Source: Rhizobium sullae (GTDB taxonomy: Bacteria > Pseudomonadota > Alphaproteobacteria > Rhizobiales > Rhizobiaceae). Taken from it: a DNA stretch of 64,000 bases. Below the pieces are notes generated by a model. That model saw nothing but the letters and a program-made list of their open reading frames with translations, searched no databases and was not told where the DNA came from. Each line of letters opens with the position of its first letter. The first letter of the stretch is position 1. The stretch lies in assembly GCF_900169785.1 (NCBI RefSeq), contig NZ_FWER01000004.1, positions 288,901 to 352,900 of the forward strand. The letters are read 5' to 3'. Below, in pieces: positions 55,241 to 64,000 of this stretch. The translations under genes and the position numbers were made by a program.

Positions 55241-56269
55241 ATGAACGCAGATGTTCCCGGAAAAACCGGCTCCGGTATTGGCGAAGTCGTTCTCGCGCCG
55301 GTGCGCTTCACGATGGGGCTGATCGACGCGCCGCTGCGGTGGTTGCAAAGGGTCACCGGGATCAGCGGCATGGCGGCCTTTTTCCTGCTGCCAAACATGC
55401 TGATCTTCGGCATCTTCGTTCTTCTGCCCTTCTTCATCAACTTCGCCTATTCGATGACCGGTGGGACTGCCCTCTTCCTGCCGGATCGCAGCTTCGTCGG
55501 CGGCGATCAATATGCCCGGCTGTTCGACTGCACGAACTATCTCAATGCCAATAGCTGCGCCGAAGACACGTTCTGGACGGCGGTCGGCAATACCGGCTGG
55601 TTCGTCATCATCCAGGTTACCCTGATGATCGCCGTCTCGCTCGTGACCGCGCTGATCCTCAACCGTGAGCTGGCGGCGCGCAGCTTCTGGCGGGCGGTGT
55701 TCTTCTTTCCGGTGCTGTTGTCGCCTGTTGTTGTCGGCCTGATCTGGAAATGGATCCTGCAGCGCCAGGGCCTGATGAACTTCGGCCTCTACGGTTTCGG
55801 CTTTGATCCCTATGCCTGGCTGAACGATCGCAACTGGGCCTTTGCCGCCACGATCGGCGTGTCGATCTGGGCGCATATGGGCTTTTACACGCTGATCCTG
55901 CTCGCCGGCCTGCAGGCGATCCCGAAGGATCTTTACGAAGCCGCCGAAATGGATGGCACCCGGCCGACGCGGGCGTTCCTACGCATCACCATGCCGCTGC
56001 TTGCGCCCAACCTGCTCGTCGTGGTCGTCCTCGTCCTTATTAAGGCCGTGCAGATCTTCGACGAAGTCTACGTCTTGACAGGCGGCGGACCGGGCACCAG
56101 CACGCTCTACCTCACCCAATATATCTACGAGACCGGCTTTGCCACGCAGTTGCGCAATCCTGGGCTTGCCGCGGCGGCCTCGATCCTCATGGGTGTCGTC
56201 CTCGTCGTGCTGACGCTGATGCAGCTCGGCCTCAGCCGCTCCAGTGAAAAGAAAGGAGCCCGCAAATGA
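55241..56269 (+). CDS. carbohydrate ABC transporter permease (MalF type)
   Basis: A 342-residue CUT1 permease with an extended N-terminus (about 45 residues) before the first membrane segment (AAFFLLPNMLIFGIFVLLPF). The EAA loop is DLYEAAEMDGTRPTRAFLRITMP. GGGAGG precedes the ATG. It overlaps the next permease by four bases. A periplasmic loop with two cysteines (DCTNYLNANSCAED) follows the first segment. Confidence 0.9.
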   Translation: MNADVPGKTGSGIGEVVLAPVRFTMGLIDAPLRWLQRVTGISGMAAFFLLPNMLIFGIFVLLPFFINFAYSMTGGTALFLPDRSFVGGDQYARLFDCTNYLNANSCAEDTFWTAVGNTGWFVIIQVTLMIAVSLVTALILNRELAARSFWRAVFFFPVLLSPVVVGLIWKWILQRQGLMNFGLYGFGFDPYAWLNDRNWAFAATIGVSIWAHMGFYTLILLAGLQAIPKDLYEAAEMDGTRPTRAFLRITMPLLAPNLLVVVVLVLIKAVQIFDEVYVLTGGGPGTSTLYLTQYIYETGFATQLRNPGLAAAASILMGVVLVVLTLMQLGLSRSSEKKGARK

Positions 56270-57318
56270 GCCGCGTTGCCGAATTCATCCTGCGCCGCAA
56301 GGGCGGCAAGCGCTGGCACTGGACGGACATCGTCACCTGGGTCTGGCTCGTCGGCGGCCTGTTCGTCATGTTCGGCCCGGCCGTCTGGCTCGTCGGCTCG
56401 TCATTCAAGTCGCCGGCAGCCCTTGCCGAATTCCCGCCGACTATCTTGCCCTACGTCACTCAGAAAGTGACGGTCGAAGGCTATGACAAGCCGCTCGATC
56501 TCTACAACGTCACGCTGCCGGATGGCAGCAAGGCGACACTCGCCGAAGTCCGGCGCATCGGCATCGTGAGCCAGATGATCGATCCGCAAAAACCGGGCGA
56601 GATCGTCAAGGTCAACATCTCGCAGCGCACCCCGGTCCGCGAAATGTCGTTCGCGTCGGAGAACTATACCGAACCCTTCACCCATTTCGATTTCGTCCGC
56701 TATCTGTGGAATTCCGTCTTCGTGACGGTAACGGCAACGCTGATTACGCTCGTGGTCAATTCAATGGCGGCCTTTGCGCTCAGCAAATACGAGTTTCGCG
56801 GCCGGACCTTTGCCATGCTGCTCATCCTTGCCACTCTGATGGTGCCGCTCTCGGTGATCATGGTACCGCTCTATTCGATCGTCTCGGCGCTTGGCCTCTT
56901 CAACAATCTCTGGGGCGTCATCCTGCCGACCGTGGCGACGCCGACCGGCGTGTTCATCCTGCGCCAGTACATGCTGACCATTCCCGACGAATTGATCGAC
57001 GCGGCCCGCATGGACAAGGCGTCGGAATGGCAGATCTATTGGCGCATCATCCTGCCCTTGACCGCACCCGCGCTCGCCGTTCTTGCGATCTTCTCCGTGG
57101 TCTGGCGCTGGAACGACTTCCTCTGGCCGCTGATCGTGCTATCGCGCAAGGAACTCTATACTCTGCAGGTTGGCCTCAGCATCTATTCCGGCGAGCTCAA
57201 TGTGCAGTGGCATTTCATCCTGGCGATGACGGTAGTGACGATGATCCCAGTCGTCCTCGTCTTCATCTTCCTGCAGCGCTTCATCACCACCGGCATTGCC
57301 GGAACCGGACTGAAATAG
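56266..57318 (+). CDS. carbohydrate ABC transporter permease (MalG type) with periplasmic insert
   Basis: A 350-residue CUT1 permease, about 70 residues longer than usual. The extra part (about residues 65-140, between the first and second membrane segments) is polar and probably forms a periplasmic domain near the binding protein. The EAA loop is [23 protein letters not shown]. The ATG overlaps the previous stop. Confidence 0.9.
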   Translation: MSRVAEFILRRKGGKRWHWTDIVTWVWLVGGLFVMFGPAVWLVGSSFKSPAALAEFPPTILPYVTQKVTVEGYDKPLDLYNVTLPDGSKATLAEVRRIGIVSQMIDPQKPGEIVKVNISQRTPVREMSFASENYTEPFTHFDFVRYLWNSVFVTVTATLITLVVNSMAAFALSKYEFRGRTFAMLLILATLMVPLSVIMVPLYSIVSALGLFNNLWGVILPTVATPTGVFILRQYMLTIPDELIDAARMDKASEWQIYWRIILPLTAPALAVLAIFSVVWRWNDFLWPLIVLSRKELYTLQVGLSIYSGELNVQWHFILAMTVVTMIPVVLVFIFLQRFITTGIAGTGLK

Positions 57319-57329
57319 AGGAGGCCGTC

Positions 57330-58415
57330 ATGGGTCATATCAAGCTCACCAATGTGACGAAATCCTTCGGGGCGGTGGACGTGCTCCATGGCATCAACCT
57401 GGAGATCAAGGACGGGGAACTGGTCGTCTTCGTCGGGCCCTCCGGTTGCGGCAAGTCGACACTGCTTCGCATGATTGCCGGGCTCGAAAAGCCGACAGGC
57501 GGCGAACTCGCCATCGACGGCAAGGTGGTCAACACTATCCCGGCCGCCGACCGCGGCCTTGCCATGGTGTTCCAGTCCTATGCGCTCTATCCGCATATGA
57601 GCGTGCGCCAGAACCTCGCCTTCGGCCTGGAAAACACCAAGATGCCTAAGGCGGAGATCGCCGAGCGTATCGGCGAAGCCGCGCGCATGCTGGAGATAGA
57701 GGCCTATCTCGACCGGCGACCGGGCCAGCTCTCTGGCGGCCAGCGCCAGCGTGTCGCCATCGGTCGCGCCATCGTGCGCAGGCCAGTCGCCTTCCTGCTC
57801 GACGAACCGCTGTCCAACCTCGACGCCGAGCTGCGCGGCTCAACGCGCGCTGAGCTTGCAGCACTCCATGCCCGGCTTGCGGCGACAATGATCTACGTTA
57901 CCCACGACCAGGTCGAGGCGATGACACTGGCGGACCGGATCGTCGTGCTGCGCGCCGGCCGGATCGAGCAGGTCGGCACGCCGCTCGAACTCTACAATTC
58001 ACCGGCCAACCGCTTCGTTGCGGGCTTCATCGGCTCGCCGCACATGAATTTCCTCGAAACAACGGTCGAATCCGTGCAGTCCGGCAGGGCAGTTGCCGCG
58101 TTGCCCGGCGGGCAACGGATCGAGCTTCCGGTCAACGGCACCAATCTCGGCCAAGGCGCGCGGGTCACGGTCGGCGTGCGCCCCCACCATATTGCGGTTG
58201 GCAGCGAGCCGACCGCCATTCCGGCCAAGATCAGGCTCGTGGAAGCGCTCGGTTCGGAAACCGTCATCCATGCTGATGTAGCCGGGCAGAAGGTTCTGGT
58301 GGTCGCACCTGGCCAGCACAACCTGACGATCGGGAGCGAGCTCCGCCTGTCGCTCTCGGCCGCACCGCTTCATCTGTTCAACGAGAAGGGCCTCCGCCTT
58401 GATAACGCTGTTTGA
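57330..58415 (+). CDS. sugar ABC transporter ATP-binding protein (UgpC/MalK type)
   Basis: A 361-residue CUT1 ATPase. Walker A is GPSGCGKST, signature LSGGQRQR and Walker [15 protein letters not shown], with a TOBE-type C-terminus. AGAGGAGG precedes the ATG at 57330; a long in-frame extension to the left is just the permease gene in another frame. It is the last gene of the uronide cluster. Confidence 0.92.
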   Translation: MGHIKLTNVTKSFGAVDVLHGINLEIKDGELVVFVGPSGCGKSTLLRMIAGLEKPTGGELAIDGKVVNTIPAADRGLAMVFQSYALYPHMSVRQNLAFGLENTKMPKAEIAERIGEAARMLEIEAYLDRRPGQLSGGQRQRVAIGRAIVRRPVAFLLDEPLSNLDAELRGSTRAELAALHARLAATMIYVTHDQVEAMTLADRIVVLRAGRIEQVGTPLELYNSPANRFVAGFIGSPHMNFLETTVESVQSGRAVAALPGGQRIELPVNGTNLGQGARVTVGVRPHHIAVGSEPTAIPAKIRLVEALGSETVIHADVAGQKVLVVAPGQHNLTIGSELRLSLSAAPLHLFNEKGLRLDNAV

Positions 58416-58528
58416 TCGTTCCGGAAAAGTCGCTCTGTGTAATGGCCCCATAAATCTCCGGACGGGTACAACGGCGGCATATAGAACGGGTAAAACACTG
58501 ACCATCCGTCGTCGCTCCGTAACGCCGC

Positions 58529-58753
58529 TCATGCAGCGCGCTTCAACGGGCGCGCTCGCTCGACTCGCTCGCGCTCCTTGGGCGTGTTCATCACCTCCCA
58601 AAGATCGTTGCGCCGGTGCACGTTGAGCCAGAAGTCCGGGCTGTTGCCGAAGACGCGGGCAAGGATGAGCGCCGTTGCGGCGGTCACGTTCCTGCGGTTC
58701 CCGCACAACTCGTTGACGTGCTTGCGCTGCACGCCCATAGCCTCGGCCGACAT
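58529..58753 (-). pseudogene. truncated HigA-type antitoxin (XRE family)
   Basis: The 74 residues match the second half of a HigA/VapI addiction-module antidote: VQRKHVNELCGNRRNVTAATALILARVFGNSPDFWLN is split by no gap, but the first helices of the domain (normally 15-20 residues) are missing. An in-frame stop lies eight codons upstream of the ATG, and no HigB-type toxin gene is found on either side. It is probably a decayed remnant of a toxin-antitoxin pair, although a short expressed form cannot be excluded. Confidence 0.7.
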
Positions 58754-59099
58754 TCGCCGGCTTGCGCTTGGTGGTTAATTAGCTCGCTACGATGAGCGAT
58801 TTATGTTGGAACCGGTTGGGGCCTGATGGCGCGGAGACTTGTAAATTTTCACCCTATGGCAATCGAGCCGCAGGCCTCCACGGTTTTTCTGTGATTGAAG
58901 CAAATACTCCCGGCGTTAACGCAGAAGGTGCGAATGTTTTTTAAATGAGCTCATTGGCCTGGGCCTCACAGGCGGTGATTTGGTTCACGTGACGATCAAA
59001 TTCTTCGTGGCCCATTGCTAAAATGCCATCGGATTTATTCACCTGGTGTTTCACCGAAGCCCTTAAAGGTAGCGACCACTGCAAAAGCTCCGTTAACCG
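58754..59099. other. intergenic stretch without a supported gene
   Basis: About 345 bases between the truncated antitoxin and the GGDEF gene. It is less GC-rich than its surroundings. A 67-codon minus-strand frame (58941-59144) overlaps the GGDEF gene start and has no ribosome site. The region probably holds the promoter of the GGDEF gene and decayed sequence. Confidence 0.4.
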
Positions 59100-59858
59100 A
59101 TGACTCTGCAATTTCGTTGTCGCCAGGCCGTAATCGCCCCGCATATCAAGATGTCAACGCTCCGCGCCCTTGCCTCTGCGACTGGAGCGACCGTGTTCGT
59201 TTGGGCACTGAGCCTGCTTGTTCCCGAACCTCCATTTTGGGTGGAATTGACCGCCGTGGCGTTAATATCGGCTGCCGTCACATTTCTGTTTCAATTGGCA
59301 ATCTGTCTGCGCAACGAAGCGCTTCGTGATACCCAAAAAGAACTTCAGTACGCGCTCCGTCATGATCCCGTCACGGATACATTGCGCGCCAGCGAATTTG
59401 CGAACTCAGTCGAGCAAGCGATAGACCGCAGGCGCGTGAGCGGCGCGGAAAACCCGGATGGCGTCATGCTCGTTCTCAATGTCGGTAATTTCGATGAGAT
59501 CAGTCGTCGCTATGGTCCGCAATGGGCCGATACGCTGCTTCAATCGATTGTTCGGATCGTACATTCTTCCCTGCGCTATGGTGATCTCGTCGCCCGCCTT
59601 GCCTCCGACGAACTCGGCATCTATTTGCCCGGCACAACAACGGAAAATGCCAGCAACATCTGCGAGCGCATCCGCGCGCGGGTGCAAGAAACCACGTTCA
59701 CAGCCGGACAAGAGCGCCAGATATCGGTGACGGTGCGGCTTGGCGGTACAAGGCTCGAGGATCAGGCCGACTTTCAGGCACTCCGTGAGGCCGCTAACCG
59801 CGCCGCCCTCGCTGAGGAAGAAGCTGGCCCACCCCTATTCCGGGAGCTGTTCTCGTGA
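59100..59858 (+). CDS. membrane protein with degenerate GGDEF domain
   Basis: A 252-residue protein with two N-terminal membrane segments (about 22-42 and 50-70) and a GGDEF domain (about 88-245). The active-site loop reads ASDEL (168-172) in place of GGDEF, the metal-binding Asp of the first strand is replaced (LNVGNFDEI), and the HDPLTGLxNR entry motif is HDPVTDTLRASEF. The product-inhibition site RxxD (RYGD, 159-162) is intact at the canonical five-residue distance. It is therefore more likely a c-di-GMP receptor or inactive partner than a diguanylate cyclase. The start at 59100 is uncertain; the ATG at 59151 is an alternative. Confidence 0.78.
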   Translation: MTLQFRCRQAVIAPHIKMSTLRALASATGATVFVWALSLLVPEPPFWVELTAVALISAAVTFLFQLAICLRNEALRDTQKELQYALRHDPVTDTLRASEFANSVEQAIDRRRVSGAENPDGVMLVLNVGNFDEISRRYGPQWADTLLQSIVRIVHSSLRYGDLVARLASDELGIYLPGTTTENASNICERIRARVQETTFTAGQERQISVTVRLGGTRLEDQADFQALREAANRAALAEEEAGPPLFRELFS

Positions 59859-60049
59859 ACGAGAGGCTTCAGCTAGGGTCTGCCGCGAATAAACGGGCTT
59901 TACGGTCTTTAGACCACAGCTGCCTCCGGCGGACGTCGTCTTATCCCTCACAGGGACGGGGATGCAACCAGTCGTGTATCTGCCGACCTTCCGTCACCGT
60001 TTCCATCGCGGCCGCGCGGACCTCGGCTAAGGGCGAACGGACAGACCCG
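59859..60049. other. short intergenic region between convergent GGDEF and glycosidase genes
   Basis: About 190 bases between two convergent genes. No open frame with a ribosome site and no strong inverted repeat with a T-run was found. Confidence 0.4.
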
Positions 60050-61177
60050 TCATCTCGCTGCCCCGCCGCTATTTGCTTCGGTGGCCGCAACGCCGGCTGG
60101 GCTCAAGGCGCCGCAACGCCAGACGCTGTAGACCGGTTGGGTGTCCCAGTCATAGTAGAAGGCCGCTTTCAGCCTTCCCTTCTCCATCAGCTCCGCGAAG
60201 CTGCGACGCACCGCACGGACCGCCACTTCCCGCTCGCGATCATCGACCGGACAGGAAAGCGCGGTGTTGGCAATGCCCCATTCGCTCACCCAGCACGGCT
60301 TGCCTTCCCCTTCAGGCCGGCAAAAGTCGAGAAGCGTCGTCACATAGCGTGCAAGCGCCGCGTCATCTTTGCGTCCCGGGTAGACATGAATGCCGTAGCC
60401 ATCGACCAGCGCATCGATACCCCGCTTCCGCAGGAGTGAAATGAACTCGCCGGGTTCGAGCCGTTCCATGCCGCGGCGGTCGGCCTCGCCAGTGCCGACG
60501 TCGGAAAGTCCGGCCGAAATCAGAAGCGCGTCGCGGCTATAGGCCGTCGCCCGCAATTCTTCCCGGGTGATGCGGAGGGCGCCGACATATGCGTCGAGCC
60601 CGCGTTCGAGGGCCGAGCGATTTGCAACTTCCGAAACGTTGCGCGGCGTCCGCCGCCCAGGTTTTTCATAGACGACGAGGTCGCCGTTGTAAGGGCTGTA
60701 GTTTATTTCATTTCCGGGCTCGACGGCGTCGATGCGGATACCCATTTCGTCAATGCGGCGAAGCGCCGAGCGCAAATGCGCTCGGTAGAGATCGAGATCG
60801 AGATCCGAAAGCCGCTGAACATCCCAGATGCGGCCGAAACCGGTGCGAGAACGCGCCTTCGCGGGATAATAGTCCTTGTTACCGAGTTGGATCTCGAGGA
60901 GGATTTTCAACCCCCGCCGGTCCGCCATTTCGAGCGCTTCGATGCTCTTGTCCACCGGTCTCGACAGCGAAAGCCGGACATGGGTGATACCGCTTGCCGC
61001 GATCTCATTCAGTACGCGCTCCTGATCGCCGCGGGAAAGCCAGGCTAGGTTTACGCGGTTGATTCCGATACGATCGGAGAGCACTTCGGCAGCGCCTGTC
61101 GGCAGCGCCGGGGCAAAGGCCCAGAGCACTGCCAGCGCGCAAGCAAGGCGCGCGCGCGTTTGCGCCACCGCCCTCAT
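60050..61177 (-). CDS. secreted TIM-barrel glycoside hydrolase-like protein
   Basis: A 375-residue exported protein with an N-terminal signal peptide (ALAVLWAFAPALPTGAA, cleavage near residue 30). The fold looks like a clan A TIM barrel: the acid/base candidate is Glu157 in EPGNEIN and the nucleophile candidate is Glu299 in WVSEWGIAN. HVRLSLSRPVD and DGYGIHVYPG are other barrel segments. The ATG at 61177 lies four bases after the pyruvyl transferase stop. Next to exopolysaccharide genes it may trim or process a secreted polysaccharide. The GH family (5, 39 or other) is not decided. Confidence 0.78.
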   Translation of the reverse strand: MRAVAQTRARLACALAVLWAFAPALPTGAAEVLSDRIGINRVNLAWLSRGDQERVLNEIAASGITHVRLSLSRPVDKSIEALEMADRRGLKILLEIQLGNKDYYPAKARSRTGFGRIWDVQRLSDLDLDLYRAHLRSALRRIDEMGIRIDAVEPGNEINYSPYNGDLVVYEKPGRRTPRNVSEVANRSALERGLDAYVGALRITREELRATAYSRDALLISAGLSDVGTGEADRRGMERLEPGEFISLLRKRGIDALVDGYGIHVYPGRKDDAALARYVTTLLDFCRPEGEGKPCWVSEWGIANTALSCPVDDREREVAVRAVRRSFAELMEKGRLKAAFYYDWDTQPVYSVWRCGALSPAGVAATEANSGGAAR

Positions 61178-61181
61178 CCGC

Positions 61182-62354
61182 TCAAAGTCCGATCTGCCCC
61201 AGAGCATTGCGGAAATTCGCCTCGCAAGCGGAATAACGGTCGATCACGGCCTGCGTGTCGATCTTCCCGAGGAAGTTGGCGAGATAGGAACGCTTGTCCG
61301 CCTCCCTGTTCCAGGTGGCTGCCTCGATATAGGGGAAGCCGATGAATTCCAGCATCTCCCGCATGCGGTCATCGACCGCAATCATGAGGGCGGGCGTGCC
61401 GGCCTGCATGCCGATGATGCAGCCGTGGAAGCGGCGGCCGAAGCAGAGATCGCGCGCGGACATCGCTCCGCGCCACTGGTTCGTATCGAAATAGACCAGC
61501 AGCTCGTTTTTCCGCTGCCATTTCTCCGAATGCTTGTACTCCGTCCCTCCCGTAATGCGCCCGCTGGCGCGATCATAGACGATGTCATTATCGTCACCTG
61601 TCAGGGAGAGGCTGTAGGCAACCACTTCGTCCTGGACGACATAGCTTGCCACGCTGTCGGGCTTGAGCAGCGCATGAGCATCGACGATCGTATCGGCAAC
61701 GCTACCGAGATAGCCGCCGAAGACGATCCTCTGGGCCTCCGCCAGTCCCGGATTGGCAAGTGCAGAAAGCGAACGCTTCATGTCGTTCGGCGAGAAGTAG
61801 AGCGACGGGCAACCCGTCGGCTTGACGAACTTCATCCCCTGCTCCCTGAGGAATTCGGCGGTGAAGTAGCCACGCGTGAGGAAGAAACTTTCCTTGTTCC
61901 TCAGCACCTCCAGGAACTTGATCGTGCCGGCCGGCAGCTGATCCTTGAGGCCTTCCTTGCGCTGGATGCCGATGCCCATCACCACAACCGGCATCTTCAG
62001 CTTCGCGAAGATTTCCGCTTCGAGATCGGCGGAATAGCCAGGACGCAGCAGATTAGCGGAGGCGAAGACGCACAAATCGAATTCGCAGTTCACGCGCTCG
62101 TAAAGCTCGTTTGAGTCCCGATTGTTGGCGAGATGCCAGAACGGCAGATAGGTGACGTCATGACCGCGTAGGCTCTCAGCCGCTCCTTCGCCGATCAGAT
62201 AGTTGCCGGTGTTGGCGATCTTCCTGACCTGCGAGATCAGGTCCTTCCTGGTCCTGGTTTCGTCGAAATAGGGCCGATGGATCACGGTCGTGCCTGAGAC
62301 GTCCGCAATCGTCCGCTGCAAGTAGGATGGAATGCCCGTAAGCAAAATACGCAT
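61182..62354 (-). CDS. polysaccharide pyruvyl transferase family protein
   Basis: A 390-residue member of the polysaccharide pyruvyl transferase (CsaB/WcaK-like) family, which adds ketal-linked pyruvate to sugar polymers from phosphoenolpyruvate. NTGNYLIGEGA near 48-58, VVVMGIGIQ, FFLTRGYFTAEFLREQG, and CFGRRFHGCIIGMQAGTPALMIAVDDRMREML (the His/Arg-containing C-terminal motif) are seen. It is a tandem paralogue of the next gene. Confidence 0.82.
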   Translation of the reverse strand: MRILLTGIPSYLQRTIADVSGTTVIHRPYFDETRTRKDLISQVRKIANTGNYLIGEGAAESLRGHDVTYLPFWHLANNRDSNELYERVNCEFDLCVFASANLLRPGYSADLEAEIFAKLKMPVVVMGIGIQRKEGLKDQLPAGTIKFLEVLRNKESFFLTRGYFTAEFLREQGMKFVKPTGCPSLYFSPNDMKRSLSALANPGLAEAQRIVFGGYLGSVADTIVDAHALLKPDSVASYVVQDEVVAYSLSLTGDDNDIVYDRASGRITGGTEYKHSEKWQRKNELLVYFDTNQWRGAMSARDLCFGRRFHGCIIGMQAGTPALMIAVDDRMREMLEFIGFPYIEAATWNREADKRSYLANFLGKIDTQAVIDRYSACEANFRNALGQIGL

Positions 62355-62393
62355 AACTGTCCTCTGAACCGAAAAGTGATGGCCTTCAGGCCG

Positions 62394-63572
62394 CTATAGA
62401 CCGATGCCGATTTCACGAAGCGTGGTGCGGAAGGCGCGCTCGCGGTCGGAATAGCGGTCGACAAGTTCATTCGTGTTGAGCTTTGCCAGATAATCGGCCA
62501 CGAACTCGGCCCGGTTCTCTGCCTTGTCGACTTCGGTGATGTCGACGGCCGGTAGGCCGGTGAAGCCCAGCATCTCGCGCATGCGGTCGTCCACCGCCAC
62601 CATCAGGCTCGGCACGGCCGCCTGCATGGCGATGATCGAGCCGTGGAAACGACGGCCAAAATTGAAGTCCATCAACGAAGCCCAGGCGCGCCACTGGTTG
62701 GTGTCGAAGAAGGTGCGAAACTCGAACCGCTGCTTCTCTCGCTCAGTGCCTGGATAGGCCAGATCGCCGATCATCAGGCCCGATGCGGAATCATAGACGC
62801 GTCCCTCGTCGTTAGGCTCCACCTTCATATCGAAGTGAAGGAACTCATCCTGCACGACATATTGCGGCACGGTGTCCGGCGGGGCCAGCGCATTCGCATC
62901 GAGGATCGCATCCTGATCGCCGCCGAGATAGCCTGAAAAGATTGTCCGCGCCTTGCCGATGTTTACACTCGGCAGCTTTCTCATGGACCGACGCATGTTG
63001 GCCGGCATGAAATAGACGGAAGGGCAACCGGTCGGGCGCACGAAGGAGAAGCCCTGGTCCTTCAAGAAGCCGGCGGACTCGTAGCCGCGTGTCAGGAAGT
63101 AGTGCTCACGCTCCTTCAGGACGGCCAGAAGCCGCTTCGTTCCCTCCGGAAGATTGTTCTCAAGGTCCTTGCGGTTCTGCAGGCCGATGCCCAGCATGAC
63201 GATCGGCATGTTGAGTCGGCTTAGGACATCCGCCTCTGCGTCCGCGGAAAGTCCCTTGCGCAATAGGTTTGCGCAGGTGAAGACGCAGATGTCGAAGTTG
63301 GCGTTAAACTCGTCGAATCCATTGCCGTTCTTGCTCAAATTGTAGAGATGCCAGAAGGGAACTTGCTTCGCATGTGGCGCAAGCGCATGCAGGGCGCCCT
63401 CACCGATGAGGTAGTTCCCGGTATTGCTGATGTTGCGCAGCTCCTGCAGAAACTCCTCCTTCGTTTCCGGCTGCTTCTGCCGCTCCGCATAGGAGACGGA
63501 CAGGCCGTGGGCGCCGTTGGCAAGGCGCGTGTAGTGACCGGGAATACCCGTCACGAGAATTCGCGGACGCAT
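62394..63572 (-). CDS. polysaccharide pyruvyl transferase family protein
   Basis: A 392-residue paralogue of the downstream gene with the same motifs in order: SNTGNYLIGEGALHA, IVMLGIGLQ, YFLTRGYESAGFLKDQG and FGRRFHGSIIAMQAAVPSLMVAVDDRMREML. I chose the ATG at 63572 (MRPRILVTGIPGHY), preceded by AGGT at workable spacing and aligned with its paralogue; 13 extra in-frame codons upstream are unlikely. Two such enzymes in tandem suggest two distinct pyruvylated positions in one polymer, or that one acts on another acceptor. Confidence 0.82.
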   Translation of the reverse strand: MRPRILVTGIPGHYTRLANGAHGLSVSYAERQKQPETKEEFLQELRNISNTGNYLIGEGALHALAPHAKQVPFWHLYNLSKNGNGFDEFNANFDICVFTCANLLRKGLSADAEADVLSRLNMPIVMLGIGLQNRKDLENNLPEGTKRLLAVLKEREHYFLTRGYESAGFLKDQGFSFVRPTGCPSVYFMPANMRRSMRKLPSVNIGKARTIFSGYLGGDQDAILDANALAPPDTVPQYVVQDEFLHFDMKVEPNDEGRVYDSASGLMIGDLAYPGTEREKQRFEFRTFFDTNQWRAWASLMDFNFGRRFHGSIIAMQAAVPSLMVAVDDRMREMLGFTGLPAVDITEVDKAENRAEFVADYLAKLNTNELVDRYSDRERAFRTTLREIGIGL

Positions 63573-63611
63573 TCGACTAGACCTTTCTGTTTCAAAGAAG
63601 CGGCGCGGCAA

Positions 63612-64000
63612 TCAGCCAATTGCCGCGACCACGGGATTTGGCGCCGCCTGCTCGCGAAAGACCGCAGCGCGGGACAGTGACGAATTCTTCACGGACCGAT
63701 CGCTCCAAGAGATAAACTCCGAGAAAGAGGAGGCCCATGACCGGCGTGCGGCGGTCCTGATGCAGCCCTCCATGAGCGGAGCGAGCCTCTCGCGATTGCG
63801 CGCGACCTCTTCGATGATCCGCACCATCTCCCTCACCACCTGAGAATCGGAAGGCGCGTTGATGAGTATGCCGTCCTCGCCGTCGGAAATGAGCTCGTCC
63901 ACCGCGCCGACCGCGGTCGCGATGGGCACGCAGCCGAGTTGCTGCGCCTCGGCGATCATCAGCGGCGCGCCCTCCCATCGTGAGGGCATGACGAGAACGT
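63612..64000 (-). CDS. glycosyltransferase family 4-type protein (partial, N-terminus beyond window)
   Basis: The last 129 residues of a group 1 glycosyltransferase; the frame is open to the window edge. LMPSRWEGAPLMIAEAQQLGCVPIATAVGAVDELI is split across the donor-nucleotide binding region, with the EX7E-type glutamates at WEGAPLMIAEA. It is the upstream gene of the leftward cluster with two pyruvyl transferases and a glycosidase, and so is probably part of exopolysaccharide assembly. The C-terminal 35 residues look atypical (SVKNSSLSRAAVFREQAAPN). Confidence 0.8.
   Translation of the reverse strand, partial: VLVMPSRWEGAPLMIAEAQQLGCVPIATAVGAVDELISDGEDGILINAPSDSQVVREMVRIIEEVARNRERLAPLMEGCIRTAARRSWASSFSEFISWSDRSVKNSSLSRAAVFREQAAPNPVVAAIG

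Noticed and set aside
58529..58753. Intact toxin-antitoxin module
   Set aside because: The antitoxin lacks its N-terminal helices and has an in-frame stop just upstream; no toxin gene is found on either side.
58941..59144. Possible 67-residue minus-strand small protein
   Set aside because: It overlaps the GGDEF start, lacks a ribosome site and matches nothing recognised.

Overview
The window looks like a replicon segment from a rhizobium-type alphaproteobacterium (Rhizobiaceae; probably Rhizobium or a close relative, and possibly a plasmid or chromid). This is inferred from the GC-rich coding style, a glpD-glpSTPQUV glycerol operon of the type described in Rhizobium leguminosarum, the density of solute ABC importers (six complete systems in 64 kb), and an exopolysaccharide-type cluster at the right edge. 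No rRNA, tRNA, CRISPR array, replication origin or intact insertion sequence was seen.

Left part (1-14.8 kb): a DoxX membrane protein, an SDR oxidoreductase and a class III nucleotide cyclase are followed by an SMP-30-type lactonase and a GH2 glycosidase. These converge on a CUT1 sugar importer read leftward (binding protein, hairpin, two permeases, ATPase). Next come an endonuclease/exonuclease/phosphatase protein, a UPF0104-type membrane protein and a phospholipase D-like protein, then a hydroxypyruvate isomerase-like TIM barrel.

Centre-left (14.9-30.5 kb): the glycerol catabolic and uptake operon glpD-glpS-glpT-glpP-glpQ-glpU-glpV reads leftward. It has a recognisable promoter overlapped by three phased CGAA boxes, but no glpR or glpK nearby. 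Next to it is the most interesting locus: a LuxR solo with the substitutions typical of plant-responsive LuxR proteins (Met and Trp where AHL receptors have Trp57 and Tyr61). It is flanked by two proline-iminopeptidase-like hydrolases, and the right-hand one leads an operon with a complete peptide-type ABC importer. Two near-identical lux-box-like elements lie at matched positions upstream of both peptidase genes.

Centre (30.5-48 kb): a second CUT1 importer ends in an unusual gene fusing a Gfo/Idh/MocA oxidoreductase to an aldo/keto reductase, with a divergent AraC regulator. A divergent GntR-controlled regulon follows. One arm carries an amino-acid binding protein, class III aminotransferase, gamma-glutamyltransferase-like enzyme, aldehyde dehydrogenase and agmatinase-type ureohydrolase. 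The other carries GntR, two permeases and an ATPase. Together they suggest uptake of a basic amino acid, opine or guanidino compound and its conversion toward GABA or succinate. A transposase remnant closes this region.

Right part (48-64 kb): a LacI regulator diverges from a pectin/uronide cluster: GH105 hydrolase, KduI, an unrecognised 827-residue protein that may be a new carbohydrate-active enzyme, and a third CUT1 importer. A short degraded stretch holds a truncated HigA-like antitoxin, followed by a GGDEF protein with a degenerate active site but an intact inhibitory-site motif. The window ends in a leftward cluster of a glycosyltransferase (cut by the window edge), two tandem polysaccharide pyruvyl transferase-like proteins and a secreted glycosidase-like protein.
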